This document shows positions 1 through 7,920 of a stretch of DNA of 64,000 nucleotides, in pieces; the first letter of the stretch is position 1, and every line of letters starts with the position of its first letter. This DNA is from Verrucomicrobiota bacterium (GTDB lineage Bacteria; Verrucomicrobiota; Verrucomicrobiia; Opitutales; Opitutaceae): positions 1 to 64,000 of the forward strand of contig JAEWBF010000117.1 in NCBI GenBank assembly GCA_023391285.1, in the 5' to 3' direction. Below the pieces are notes generated by a model. It worked only from the letters and a program-made list of their open reading frames with translations, searched no databases and had not been told where the DNA came from. Both the position numbers and the translations under genes were made by a program.

Positions 1-287
1 GCCCGTATCCGTCCCCGCACCACGTCCCCCAGCCTCCCCAAATCCCGCGGCGCCAACAATCCCGGCGTGCCGCCACCCCAAAACACCGTCGTCACCGGAC
101 GCGCCCAACTCACCAGTTCCGCCTCGCGCGCCACACCGTCGAGGAACCTTTGCACACCCTGCGCGGTCGGCTTGGTCTGATAGAACGCGCAGAAGTCGCA
201 GGTCGAGGCGCAGAACGGAACGTGCACGTAGAGTCCCAACGGTTTACCCGTCGCAGCTTTGTCTTGCTCTGATGCGAAGTGACTCAT
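1..287 (-). CDS. hemW: HemW/HemN-like radical SAM protein, 5' part (runs off window)
   Basis: Only the first 95 codons lie in the window; the gene continues past base 1. The protein starts at the ATG at 285-287 and soon shows LYVHVPFCASTCDFCAFY, the CxxxCxxC cluster motif of the coproporphyrinogen-III-oxidase-like radical SAM family, followed by VFWGGGTPG, the glycine-rich SAM-binding strand. HemW-type proteins bind heme, and true HemN makes protoporphyrinogen anaerobically; the visible part cannot separate the two, though the Phe between the second and third Cys (CDFC) is common in HemW. It is divergent from the lipoprotein gene, with 45 bp between starts. Confidence 0.85.
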   Translation of the reverse strand, partial: MSHFASEQDKAATGKPLGLYVHVPFCASTCDFCAFYQTKPTAQGVQRFLDGVAREAELVSWARPVTTVFWGGGTPGLLAPRDLGRLGDVVRGRIR

Positions 288-332
288 TACTAACCCGACT
301 CGGTCCGCCCGTTTCTCACGCTCAATTTCGCA

Positions 333-1259
333 ATGCATACCAACCGTATTTTTCCCGCGAGAAAATTCCTTCTCGGGCTCGGCCTCGCTCTTGGCGCGCT
401 CTTCTTTTCCGGCTGCCAATCAATGGTTCTCTCCGACCTCACGCCCGCGTCACTTCCGGAGAACCCGTCGCAAATCTACACCCTCACCCTCCGCGCCACG
501 CCCAAAACCAGCGCCATTCCGCGCGAGACCATTGAGCCCAAAATCGTCATCGATGGTCGCAGCCACTCCATGACGAAAAGTCCGCTCGGCGAAAACCTCT
601 ACGAGTTCGACTACCAGCTCGGCAGCGGACGCGATCAACTCGCCTACTACTTCCTCGTCGACTACAAGATCAAGGGCGGCGAAGGCCACCTCAACAACGC
701 CCAGGCTTACACCGGCCTCACCCAGGCCAGCATCGTCCGCCGCTACGTTCTTTCCCTGGAGGTCAATCGCGGCCCCGTCGGATCCCGTATCAGCATTCTC
801 GGACGCGGCTTCACTCCGCAGGATGCCGTTTACTTCGATGGCACGCCCGCCCGCACGGTCTTCGAATCTCCCAACTCCATCAGCTTCTTCGTCCCCGCTC
901 TCGCGCCCGGTCAAAACTATCGCGTCACGCTCAACAGCCCGTCCGGCAACTCGCCCGTCGGCACCTTCCGGATCGACTCCGCCAGCGTGACCGTCTTCCC
1001 CACTTCGCTCACGCTCCGCACCGGCGAATCGCAATCGCTCACCTTCACCGTGCCCAACCTCGCCCCCCCCGGCGGACTGCTGCTCGATGTCACCACCGAC
1101 ATTCCGGATAGCGTCATCATGCCCGAAGTGATCGTTCCCGAAGGCCAGAATTCCATCACCGTCACCGTTCAAGGTGGTCGCAGCGGCAACGGCAGTCTCT
1201 ACCTCAAAGGCTACGGCGCCGGCGAAGTCAGCATCCCCGTCACCGTGACCGGCCGCTGA
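333..1259 (+). CDS. TIG-domain lipoprotein, function unknown
   Basis: A 308-residue protein with a charged N-terminus, a hydrophobic stretch (residues 12-24) and the lipobox FSGC (Cys28), so a lipid-anchored envelope protein is predicted. Residues about 144-215 (VNRGPVGSRISILGRGF onward, ending in TFRID) match an IPT/TIG immunoglobulin-like fold. The preceding 110 residues and the C-terminal 90 (serine/threonine/valine-rich beta pattern) look like further beta domains. No catalytic motif is visible. The gene stands alone and is followed 24 bp later by a strong intrinsic terminator. The start is the ATG that gives a proper signal peptide. Confidence 0.8.
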   Translation: MHTNRIFPARKFLLGLGLALGALFFSGCQSMVLSDLTPASLPENPSQIYTLTLRATPKTSAIPRETIEPKIVIDGRSHSMTKSPLGENLYEFDYQLGSGRDQLAYYFLVDYKIKGGEGHLNNAQAYTGLTQASIVRRYVLSLEVNRGPVGSRISILGRGFTPQDAVYFDGTPARTVFESPNSISFFVPALAPGQNYRVTLNSPSGNSPVGTFRIDSASVTVFPTSLTLRTGESQSLTFTVPNLAPPGGLLLDVTTDIPDSVIMPEVIVPEGQNSITVTVQGGRSGNGSLYLKGYGAGEVSIPVTVTGR

Positions 1260-1282
1260 ATCTAAACCTAAGCTCTTCCGTT

Positions 1283-1311
1283 GGGCGGGTCTTCGACCCG
1301 CCCTTTTTTTT
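1283..1311 (+). terminator. Intrinsic terminator of the TIG lipoprotein gene
   Basis: A perfect 9-bp stem GGGCGGGTC/GACCCGCCC (1283-1291 and 1295-1303) with a TTC loop is followed by eight T (1304-1311). It lies 23 bp after the stop of the plus-strand lipoprotein gene. Confidence 0.9.
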
Positions 1312-1347
1312 GCCATTCGGAGCGACGCAAAGTCTGGCCGGGCCCAG

Positions 1348-1378
1348 TTCGTGTTTAGTCGTGTCCATTCGTGGTTTC
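1348..1378 (-). repeat. Interspersed repeat, ACCACGAATGGACACGA family, copy 1
   Basis: Read on the minus strand this stretch contains ACCACGAATGGACACGAC. Related copies lie at 10618-10652 and 15327-15362. Here it supplies the last codons and the stop of the minus-strand EEP-family gene. Confidence 0.6.
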
Positions 1379-2278
1379 CTCCTGCTCCGCCACCCACTCC
1401 AGCGTCACCACCACCGGCCGGTGATCGCTCGCCTCTTTCACGCCTTCGCCATCGTAAATCCGCGCCGCCCCTCCCTGCACCGCGTCCGCGAGCCCCGGCG
1501 AAACCAACACGTGATCGACGCGCGTGTAACTATCCTGCTTTCGGTAAACATGCGTCCACGCCTCGCCGCGTGAATCCTGCGCCGGCAATACGTCCGCGAT
1601 CGTCGTGTCGCCTCGCTTCTGCATCCGCTGCAGCGTCCGGCTCGCCCGCTCGTCGTTGAAGTCTCCCACCACGAGGAAGCGCGCCTTCGCCGGCTCCGGA
1701 AACCGCCGCAACACCGCATCGCGAATCGCCGTCGCCTCGCCTTCGCGCCGCATCGCCGAACGCGGATCGTCCGCGCGATCCGTGTATCGGCTTTTCAAAT
1801 GCACGCCAAACAGCGTCACGTCACCCATCGCCGTCTCGAATCGCACCTCGATCAAACCCCGCTTCACTTTCTCCCTCTCGCCAAAATACCGAAACTCCAG
1901 CTCCGTGTGCCGCACCACCTCCGCAAACGCCCGCCGCGACAACACCGCCACCCGCCGCGCGTCATCCGCCGCTTCGATCACGGCCGTGTGCGGATACTCC
2001 ACTCCTTCTCGCCGCAAATCCCTTTGCAACTCCCGCACATACTCCGCGCCACCGATCTCCTGCAGCACCCACACATCCGCATCGACCGCCCGCATCACCT
2101 TCCGCAGCGCCGCCTTCTGCACCTCCGGTTTCGGATACTCCTTCCGATATCCATTCTCCGTCATCCGATCCGCCGCGCCATAGTTCTCCACATTATACGT
2201 GGCGATGGTCAGCGTCTCCGCCCACCCGCACGCGCACGCCGCGAGCCACAGGAGAATCACTCGCCCTCTCATCTCCAT
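1355..2278 (-). CDS. Secreted endonuclease/exonuclease/phosphatase (EEP) family hydrolase
   Basis: A 307-residue protein with a signal peptide (VILLWLAACACGWA, likely cut near residue 20) and the full EEP/DNase I-like motif set: TYNVEN (27-32), LQEIG (72-76), GVHLKSR (158-164), GDFND (205-209), DHVLVS (255-260) and SDHRPV (284-289). The family cleaves phosphodiester bonds in nucleic acids or phospholipids using a divalent metal; the substrate cannot be read from the sequence. Secretion suggests extracellular nucleic acid or lipid turnover. The last residues (about EETTNGHD) and the stop are encoded by an interspersed repeat, so the C-terminal tail was probably acquired. An internal ATG two codons downstream is an alternative start. 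Confidence 0.85.
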   Translation of the reverse strand: MEMRGRVILLWLAACACGWAETLTIATYNVENYGAADRMTENGYRKEYPKPEVQKAALRKVMRAVDADVWVLQEIGGAEYVRELQRDLRREGVEYPHTAVIEAADDARRVAVLSRRAFAEVVRHTELEFRYFGEREKVKRGLIEVRFETAMGDVTLFGVHLKSRYTDRADDPRSAMRREGEATAIRDAVLRRFPEPAKARFLVVGDFNDERASRTLQRMQKRGDTTIADVLPAQDSRGEAWTHVYRKQDSYTRVDHVLVSPGLADAVQGGAARIYDGEGVKEASDHRPVVVTLEWVAEQEETTNGHD

Positions 2279-2308
2279 CCGCGGTTTGCTCCGGTAAAAC
2301 CGATTCCG

Positions 2309-3553
2309 TTATTGCGCGACCAGCGCCCGCTCCCGCTCCACCAGCGTCGGATGCGAATAGTGAAACCCGCTGAACCACGGATGCGGCGTCAGATTCGACA
2401 GATTCTTCTGCGCCAGCTTCCGCAGCGCCCCCACCATCGGCCCCGCCCCACCCACCGCGTCTTTCGCGAACGCATCCGCTTCGTATTCAAACTTCCGCGA
2501 CAAGAGGTTCATGAAGGGCGAGAACCAGAACGTCACCACCCCGCTCAACAGCCCGAACAGCAAAAACGCCGGCGCCAGCTCGCCCGGCGGAAACCCAAAC
2601 GCCGGATTGAACCAAGGGCTTTTCGCCAGCCACGCCACCACCGCGAAACCGCCCAGCATCATCCCCGCCGACATCACCAGCATCTTCGGAATGTGCCCGC
2701 GCCGATAATGTCCGATCTCATGCGCCAGCACCGCCTCCAACTCCTCCGGCGTCAGCTGCGCGATCAACGTGTCGAACAGCACAATCCGCCGAAACCGCCC
2801 GAAACCCGTGAAATACGCATTCGAATGCGCCGACCGCTTGCTCCCGTCGATCACCTCGATCGCGCGCGCCTTGAACCCCGTCCGATCCCCCAACGCCATC
2901 AGCCGGTTCTTCAGCTCCCCCTCGGGCAGTGGCGTCAACTTGTTGAACAACGGCAGGATCAGCTTGGGATAAAGCACCAGCATCAGTAACTGAAAACCGA
3001 ATACGAGCGCGAAGCCCCACACCCACCACGCGTCGCCCGCCCACCGCACGAGCGACAACAACGCCCACAACAGCGGCGCCCCAATCACAAACGCCAGCAT
3101 CATCCCTTTCAACCGGTCCGTGATCCACAATTTCGGCGTCGTCTTGTTGAACCCATAACGCGCCTCCAGCCGAAACGTCTCCCACCATTCGAACGGCAGC
3201 GACGGCAGCGACAACAGGCTCCCCGCAATCAGGATAAACAGCGCCCGCGTCCACGTTGCGTCCAAATCGCCCCATCCCACCACGTGCGCATACAGCCACG
3301 GCAGCACGCCCCCGAAAACAAACAGCGCCAGCACCAGCGTATCGAAAATCGACGTGAGCACCCCAAACTGCGACCGCGCCAGCGTGTAGCGCACGGATTT
3401 CGCATAGGTTGCGTTGTCCATGATCGCCGCCACCGCCGGCGGCGGAACCGACGCATGCCGCCGCACTTCCGCGCGGTTCAAAGCCGACAACACCAGTTCC
3501 CCCACCAGCCGCAGCACCAGCAGCGCCGCCGTGATCACAAGCACAAGTAGCAT
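2309..3553 (-). CDS. M48 family (Ste24/CAAX protease 1-like) membrane metalloprotease
   Basis: A 414-residue integral membrane zinc protease. Several hydrophobic segments cover residues 1-20, 65-90, 103-120, 150-170, 178-200 and 295-345. The zinc site is HEIGH (278-282), with the third ligand in FEYEADAFA (Glu356). The region LEARYGFNKTTPKLW (129-143) and the C-terminal HPWFSGFHYSHPTLVER are typical of the Ste24 branch, which cleaves CAAX-type or membrane proteins. I chose the ATG at 3551-3553, which starts at MLLVLV; the longer reading upstream is low-complexity and crosses a repeat hairpin. The length is close to that of yeast Ste24. Confidence 0.9.
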   Translation of the reverse strand: MLLVLVITAALLVLRLVGELVLSALNRAEVRRHASVPPPAVAAIMDNATYAKSVRYTLARSQFGVLTSIFDTLVLALFVFGGVLPWLYAHVVGWGDLDATWTRALFILIAGSLLSLPSLPFEWWETFRLEARYGFNKTTPKLWITDRLKGMMLAFVIGAPLLWALLSLVRWAGDAWWVWGFALVFGFQLLMLVLYPKLILPLFNKLTPLPEGELKNRLMALGDRTGFKARAIEVIDGSKRSAHSNAYFTGFGRFRRIVLFDTLIAQLTPEELEAVLAHEIGHYRRGHIPKMLVMSAGMMLGGFAVVAWLAKSPWFNPAFGFPPGELAPAFLLFGLLSGVVTFWFSPFMNLLSRKFEYEADAFAKDAVGGAGPMVGALRKLAQKNLSNLTPHPWFSGFHYSHPTLVERERALVAQ

Positions 3554-3807
3554 CGCCCCAACGCATCCAACTTTCCCGCCCCCGCCAACCGCAAATTCCA
3601 CCTCCCACCCTCCGTTGTAGGGCGGGGTCTCCCGACCCCGCCGTCCCCCCGCATGTTGGAGGAGATCGGAACGAAGCGAGGCTACACCTGCCCAACCACA
3701 TCTCCCGCCCCGCCGTCTCCATGGAGGCGCGGTGCCCCCACCGCGCACACTCGCCCGGCCCCGAATCTTGGATTGAAAACCCCTCTCCCCGCCGCATCGT
3801 TCCGCCC
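3554..3807. repeat. Intergenic stretch with two palindromic repeat hairpins
   Basis: This 254-bp gap between the divergent M48 protease and xseB holds no convincing gene. It contains two hairpins of the interspersed type: GGCGGGGTC/GACCCCGCC with a 4-nt loop (3621-3629, 3634-3642), and GCGCGGTG/CACCGCGC with a CCCC loop (3727-3734, 3739-3746). Neither is followed by a T-run, so they look like REP-like elements and not terminators. Promoters for both divergent genes must lie here, but I see no clear boxes. Confidence 0.6.
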
Positions 3808-4050
3808 GTGGAAGCTACGGACACACAACCCTCCTTCGAGACCGCGCTCTCGCAGCTCGAGTCCATCGTCGAATCGATGGAATCCGGCGAGGTCCCCCTC
3901 GCCGAGTTGCTCGCGAAGTTCGAAGAAGGGAACAAACTCCTGAAGATCTGCGAGTCGCGTCTCAAAGACGCCGAACTCAAGATCGAGCTGCTCAAAAAGC
4001 AGAAGGACGGCGTCGCTTTCGCCAAGTTCGAAACCACCAGCGAGGCCTAA
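3808..4050 (+). CDS. xseB: Exodeoxyribonuclease VII small subunit
   Basis: An 80-residue acidic, helical protein. FETALSQLESIVESMESGEV followed by PLAELLAKFEEG is the classic XseB signature (…FE..L..LE.IV..LE.G..PLE..L..FE.G). With XseA it forms the nuclease that degrades single-stranded DNA from both ends. I chose GTG at 3808 because it gives the family length (about 80 aa); the upstream ATG at 3721 would add 29 Pro/Arg-rich residues encoded by a palindromic repeat. It lies 24 bp before dxs on the same strand, a common xseB-dxs pairing. xseA is not in the window. Confidence 0.93.
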   Translation: MEATDTQPSFETALSQLESIVESMESGEVPLAELLAKFEEGNKLLKICESRLKDAELKIELLKKQKDGVAFAKFETTSEA

Positions 4051-4074
4051 CCGCTTCGCCGCTTCCCGCCGTCG

Positions 4075-6012
4075 ATGAACGACCCTTCCTCCGCCATGCC
4101 GTCGCGTCTGCTCCCGAGCATCCATAATCCCGCCGACGTCAAGGCCCTCCCCGCCACCGAACTTCCTCGTCTAGCACAGGAAATCCGCGACGAACTCATC
4201 GCCGTCACCGCAAAAAACGGCGGTCACATCGGTCCCAACCTCGGCGTCGTCGAACTCACCCTCGCTCTCCACCGCGTCTTCTCCACGCCCGAGGATCAAT
4301 TCGTCTTCGACGTCGCTCACCAGGGCTACGTCCACAAGCTCCTCACCGGCCGCGGCGGCGAGTTCTTCAAAAAACTTCGCCAAACCGGCGGCGCCAGCGG
4401 ATTCCTCACCCGCTCGGAAAGCCCCCACGACGCCTTCGGCGCCGGCCACGCCGGCACCGCCCTCTCCGCCGCGCTCGGCATGGCCACCGCCCGCGACCTC
4501 CGCGGCTCCTCCGAACACGTCGTCGCCATCTGCGGCGACGCCGCATTCACCTGCGGCATCACCCTCGAAGCGCTCAACAACGTCGTCTCTTCCACCAAGC
4601 GGCTCATCGTCATCCTCAACGACAACGAATGGTCGATCGCCAAAAACGTCGGCGCGATCTCCAGCTACCTCAACCGCATCAGCACCAGCCCGACCTACAA
4701 CAAATTCCACCACGACATGGAGAAGTTCTTCACGAGCTTCCCCACCGGCGTGGAGATGAATCGCGTTTACCAAAAGTGGAAACGCGAGACGAAGGACTTC
4801 TTCGTCGAGTCCTCCCTCTTCGAAAAATTCGGCCTCCGCTACCTCGGGCCAGTCGACGGCCACAACTTCGACGCCCTCGTCAAAAACCTGGAGTTCGCCA
4901 AACACTGCGACGCGCCGATCCTGATTCACGTCCTCACAAAAAAGGGCAAAGGCCTCAACGCCGCCGTGAATCACCCCGAGAAATTTCACGGCGCCAGCCC
5001 CTTCGATCCCATCACCGGCGAAAGCACGAAATCCGCCGCCCACACGCCGCCAACTTACCAGGACGTCTTCGGTCACGCGCTCGCCCGTTTCGCGAAGGAC
5101 GACGCCTCGATCGTCGGCATCACCGGCGCCATGCCCAGCGGAACCGGCCTGTCCCATCTCGCCGCCGCCGTGCCGAAACAATTCTTCGACGTCGGCATCG
5201 CCGAGGAACACGCCGTCCTCTTCGCCGCCGGTCTCGCCACCAAAGGCATCAAGCCCGTCTGCGCGATCTACTCGACCTTCCTCCAACGCGCCTACGACCA
5301 GATCATCCACGACGTCGCCCTGCAAAATCTCCCCGTGACGTTCTGCATGGACCGCGCCGGCCTCTCCGCCAACGACGGTCCTACGCACCACGGTCTCTTC
5401 GATCTCGCCTATCTCCGCTGCGTTCCCAACGCCACGATCATGCAGCCCAAGGACGAGGACGAGCTCGTCGACATGCTGCACACCAGCCTGCAACTCGGCT
5501 CGCCCGCATTCGTGCGCTATCCGCGCGGCGCCGGCACCGGCGTATCCATCAAACCACAACCCGCCACGCTCCCCATCGGACAGGCCGAGGTTCTCCGCCA
5601 GGGTTCCAACATCATGCTTTGGGCGCTCGGCCCCATGGTGCAGGACGCGCTCAAACTCGCCGCACGTCTCGAAGCCGAGGAAAATCTTTCCGTCGGCGTC
5701 GTGAACGCCCGCTTCGTCAAACCGCTCGATCGCACGCTCCTCCTCAGCCACGCCGCGTGTATCCCGCTTCTGGTTACACTCGAGGATCACGTTGTTACCG
5801 GCGGCTTCGGCAGCGCCGTGCTGGAAGCGTTGCAGGAGGCGAACTGCCCCACCGCCGTCGAGCGTCTCGGCTGGCCGGACAAATTTGTCGAACACGGCAG
5901 CAGCGTGGAAATTCTTCGCGCCGCCTACGGCCTTGCGCCCGACGACATGTATCGCCGCGTCCTCGACCGCTGGCGCCACCTCAGCGCCGAACACGTCGCC
6001 ACCAACGTGTAG
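4075..6012 (+). CDS. dxs: 1-deoxy-D-xylulose-5-phosphate synthase (variant ThDP motif)
   Basis: A 645-residue thiamine-diphosphate enzyme that condenses pyruvate and glyceraldehyde-3-phosphate in the first step of the MEP isoprenoid pathway. Seen in order: GGHIGPNLGVVELTLALH (DXS N-terminus), DVAHQGYVHKLLTGR, the ThDP motif as CGDAAFTCG…LNDNEWSI, YLGPVDGHN, and the pyrimidine domain with IAEEHAVLFAAG, CMDRAGLSANDGPTHHG and VRYPRG. The usual GDG of the ThDP motif is GDA, and the usual MSI after NDNE is WSI, so this is a diverged but apparently complete DXS. It follows xseB by 24 bp. A second in-frame ATG seven codons in is an alternative start. Confidence 0.93.
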   Translation: MNDPSSAMPSRLLPSIHNPADVKALPATELPRLAQEIRDELIAVTAKNGGHIGPNLGVVELTLALHRVFSTPEDQFVFDVAHQGYVHKLLTGRGGEFFKKLRQTGGASGFLTRSESPHDAFGAGHAGTALSAALGMATARDLRGSSEHVVAICGDAAFTCGITLEALNNVVSSTKRLIVILNDNEWSIAKNVGAISSYLNRISTSPTYNKFHHDMEKFFTSFPTGVEMNRVYQKWKRETKDFFVESSLFEKFGLRYLGPVDGHNFDALVKNLEFAKHCDAPILIHVLTKKGKGLNAAVNHPEKFHGASPFDPITGESTKSAAHTPPTYQDVFGHALARFAKDDASIVGITGAMPSGTGLSHLAAAVPKQFFDVGIAEEHAVLFAAGLATKGIKPVCAIYSTFLQRAYDQIIHDVALQNLPVTFCMDRAGLSANDGPTHHGLFDLAYLRCVPNATIMQPKDEDELVDMLHTSLQLGSPAFVRYPRGAGTGVSIKPQPATLPIGQAEVLRQGSNIMLWALGPMVQDALKLAARLEAEENLSVGVVNARFVKPLDRTLLLSHAACIPLLVTLEDHVVTGGFGSAVLEALQEANCPTAVERLGWPDKFVEHGSSVEILRAAYGLAPDDMYRRVLDRWRHLSAEHVATNV

Positions 6013-6018
6013 AGTGTG

Positions 6019-6057
6019 TAGGGGGGGGGGTGCCGCCCCCCCCGCGCCCCCCCCCAG
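6019..6057. repeat. Homopolymer-rich G10/C8/C9 hairpin after dxs
   Basis: A run of ten G (6021-6030) is separated by TGCCG from eight C (6036-6043), then GCG and nine C (6047-6055). The G and C runs can form a very stable hairpin directly after the dxs stop. It may help end dxs transcription, but there is no T-run. The exact run lengths are doubtful because homopolymers this long are prone to slippage and sequencing error. Confidence 0.6.
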
Positions 6058-6068
6058 CCGCACCCGCC

Positions 6069-6103
6069 AAAAAAAAACGCGTGAGCGACTCTCGCCCACG
6101 CGT
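6069..6103 (-). terminator. Intrinsic terminator of the Cys-rich protein gene
   Basis: On the minus strand a stem ACGCGTG/CACGCGT (6097-6103 with 6077-6083), extended by GCGA/TCGC, is followed by nine T (A on the plus strand, 6069-6077). It lies about 25 bp past the stop of the small minus-strand gene. Confidence 0.88.
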
Positions 6104-6127
6104 CGCAAAATCAAAGCGCTCCGCGCC

Positions 6128-6358
6128 TCACTTCTTCTCCGCCATCCCCGCCCCACCGCACTTCTCGCAATTCTTGCCCGCTTCCATCGCCTCGACACAG
6201 CACGCGTGGCTGCAAGTCTTGCCATCCTTCTCGGCCTTCACGCAGCAACCGGCCTTCTTCGCTTCGGCCGTCTGAGGTTTGCCATCCGCCGCGAGCGCGA
6301 CACCTGCGGCCATAAACGAGGCGATAACAACACTGACGAATAATTTGGGGAGTTTCAT
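6128..6358 (-). CDS. Small Cys-rich secreted protein, function unknown
   Basis: A 76-residue protein starting at the ATG at 6356-6358. It has a clear signal peptide (KLFVSVVIASFMAAGVALA, cut after ALA) and a mature part of about 53 residues. This contains a CC pair, then CSHACC and CEKCG, seven Cys in all plus one His, in a Lys/Glu-rich background. The spacing suggests metal binding or disulfides in the periplasm; no family is recognised with certainty. It is monocistronic with its own terminator, and runs convergently to dxs. Confidence 0.75.
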   Translation of the reverse strand: MKLPKLFVSVVIASFMAAGVALAADGKPQTAEAKKAGCCVKAEKDGKTCSHACCVEAMEAGKNCEKCGGAGMAEKK

Positions 6359-6461
6359 TTTTTGATGGGGGTTCGCCCGGACGTTACTCCCGTCCCGCCG
6401 CCCTGCAACCGTTCTTTGCCGCAGATTGACGACCCTCCGCTCCGCCGTCTTTGCTCGCCCG

Positions 6462-7658
6462 ATGCGTTGGTTCTTCGCGCTCAACGAAAACTCCCCCGGC
6501 TTCTGGGACTACGCCCACCTCCTCCAAGTCGCCGTCCATACCGCGCGCAAACACACCTCGCTCATCCCCGTCTGCATCTACGACGGCGAAGAAAACGCGA
6601 TCACCGTCTGGCTCCGCCAGGCCGGCGTCACCGTTCTCCGCCGCAGCACCTTCCTCGGCGTCATCACCGTTCACTTTTCTCCAATCGCGCGCGGCGCCTA
6701 CCTCCGTCTCGAAATCCCCGCCATCTGCCGCGAACAACATTGGACTGACGAATTCGTCCTCTACACCGACTGCGACGTCATGTTTCTCCGCGACGTCGCT
6801 CCATTCCTCGATTCGGTCCGCCCACGCTTTCTCGCCGTCGCCCCCGAGCACGATCGCAACGACTTCGACCGCTTCAACAGCGGCGTGATGCTCATCAACG
6901 TTCCCGCGTGGGAAGCCGAACTCCCCGCTCTCACCAACACGTTCCGCGCCCACATGGACGAAGCGCTTTCCCCGCCTTACGACCAGGCGCTTCTCCAACG
7001 CCATTTCGCCGGCCGCATCGATCGCCTCCCGCTCGAGCTCAACTGGAAAACCTATTGGCCCGAAAATCCACACGCCGCGATCCTCCACTTTCACGGCCCC
7101 AAACCCGCGCACAAATACCTCGTCTACACCCGCCGCGCTCCCGCCGATCTTCTCACGCTCGCGTCACCGTCCTACTTCCGCGCCTGTCACCATTGGGACG
7201 CCGAACTTCTCGAAGCCAACGAGCGTCTCCCGATTCCGCCCGATCCCAACTGCCGCCGCGTCGAACCCGGCTTCGAAGGCTTCGACAACGTCACTGGCCT
7301 CGGCCACCCCGAAGGCCCTTTTCCGCTCATCATGCTCCCCGTTCTGCGCTGGGGGCTCGCACCTTTCACCGAACTCGCGTTCACGCTCCCGCCCGGCCAG
7401 CGCGCCGAATTCGAACTGAAGTTTCAGTGCCCGCACGTCGAGCAAGCCGTCACGGTTTCGCTCGATGATCGCGAACTCGCCCGCTTCCCCGTGCAACGCG
7501 TCTCCGACGCCCAATCTCACGTCCTCGATTTACCCGCCGAGCCCGGTCCTCACCGCCTCCGCCTCACTTACGCGCAAGGCTACCCGCAACCCGCCCCGGA
7601 CTCCCGCGTCCTCGCCGTCGCCTTCCACACCCTCCGCATCGTTTTCCACCGCCGGTAG
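6462..7658 (+). CDS. GT8-like glycosyltransferase with C-terminal beta domain
   Basis: A 398-residue cytoplasmic protein. Residues 1-240 resemble GT-A retaining glycosyltransferases: the start MRWFFALNENS, an acceptor region PIARGAYLRLEIP (74-86) and the metal-binding DxD in YTDCDVMF (Asp103, Asp105), followed by FNSGVMLIN and ILHFHGPKP. Residues about 270-398 are beta-rich (LAFTLPPGQRAEFELKFQ, VLDLPAEPGPHRLRLTY) and look like an extra beta-sandwich often attached to such enzymes. I preferred ATG 6462 to the ATG at 6426, because family members start near MRWFFALN. The stop codon TAG lies inside a copy of an interspersed repeat. Donor and acceptor are unknown. Confidence 0.75.
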   Translation: MRWFFALNENSPGFWDYAHLLQVAVHTARKHTSLIPVCIYDGEENAITVWLRQAGVTVLRRSTFLGVITVHFSPIARGAYLRLEIPAICREQHWTDEFVLYTDCDVMFLRDVAPFLDSVRPRFLAVAPEHDRNDFDRFNSGVMLINVPAWEAELPALTNTFRAHMDEALSPPYDQALLQRHFAGRIDRLPLELNWKTYWPENPHAAILHFHGPKPAHKYLVYTRRAPADLLTLASPSYFRACHHWDAELLEANERLPIPPDPNCRRVEPGFEGFDNVTGLGHPEGPFPLIMLPVLRWGLAPFTELAFTLPPGQRAEFELKFQCPHVEQAVTVSLDDRELARFPVQRVSDAQSHVLDLPAEPGPHRLRLTYAQGYPQPAPDSRVLAVAFHTLRIVFHRR

Positions 7659-7678
7659 CGGAACGCGTGAGCGTTTCG
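7655..7678 (+). repeat. 24-bp interspersed repeat (GTAGCGGAACGCGTGAGCG…), copy 1
   Basis: An exact 24-bp repeat with identical copies at 7739-7762 and 52347-52370. Its inner part, CGGAACGC-GTGA-GCGTTTCG, is an 8-bp stem (one G-T pair) with a 4-nt loop. This copy overlaps and supplies the TAG stop of the preceding glycosyltransferase gene. A partial copy (GTAGCGAAACGC) lies at 7687-7698. Confidence 0.85.
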
Positions 7679-7738
7679 TCCTTCGAGTAGCGAAACGCAG
7701 CCTGCCCGACACGTCACCGCGAGCACTGCGCTTTTAAC

Positions 7739-7762
7739 GTAGCGGAACGCGTGAGCGTTTCG
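7739..7762 (+). repeat. 24-bp interspersed repeat, copy 2
   Basis: Identical to the copy at 7655-7678, sixty bases further on and just downstream (3' side) of the minus-strand tRNA-Gly gene. Two copies plus a partial one in 110 bp suggest local multiplication. Confidence 0.85.
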
Positions 7763-7778
7763 CCCTACTCCCGAATTT

Positions 7779-7853
7779 TGGTGCGGGCGGAGGGAGTCGA
7801 ACCCTCCTCTCAGGCTTGGGAAGCCCACATAATAGCCGATATACTACGCCCGC
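7779..7853 (-). tRNA. tRNA-Gly (anticodon CCC)
   Basis: On the minus strand the acceptor stem GCGGGCG pairs with CGCCCGC, the anticodon loop is TTCCCAA (anticodon CCC, reading GGG glycine codons), and the T arm is GAGGG-TTCGACT-CCCTC. Discriminator A and a genomically encoded CCA end complete the gene (CCA at 7779-7781). It lies between recR, on the same strand, and the repeat copies. Confidence 0.93.
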
Positions 7854-7920
7854 AAAAAACGTTGGGAAAAAAAGGGACAAACCTCGCGACCGCAATCCCG
7901 AATCTCTCGCTCTCGCCGCG

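Noticed and set aside
3721..3807. Upstream ATG start for xseB
   Set aside because: It would add 29 residues that are unlike XseB and come from a palindromic repeat; GTG 3808 gives the family length.
4171..6225. Long minus-strand open frame (684 codons) opposite dxs
   Set aside because: Its translation is Gly/Val/Glu/Arg-rich and motif-free, as expected from the complement of a high-GC gene with GC-rich third positions. dxs on the other strand is clearly real.
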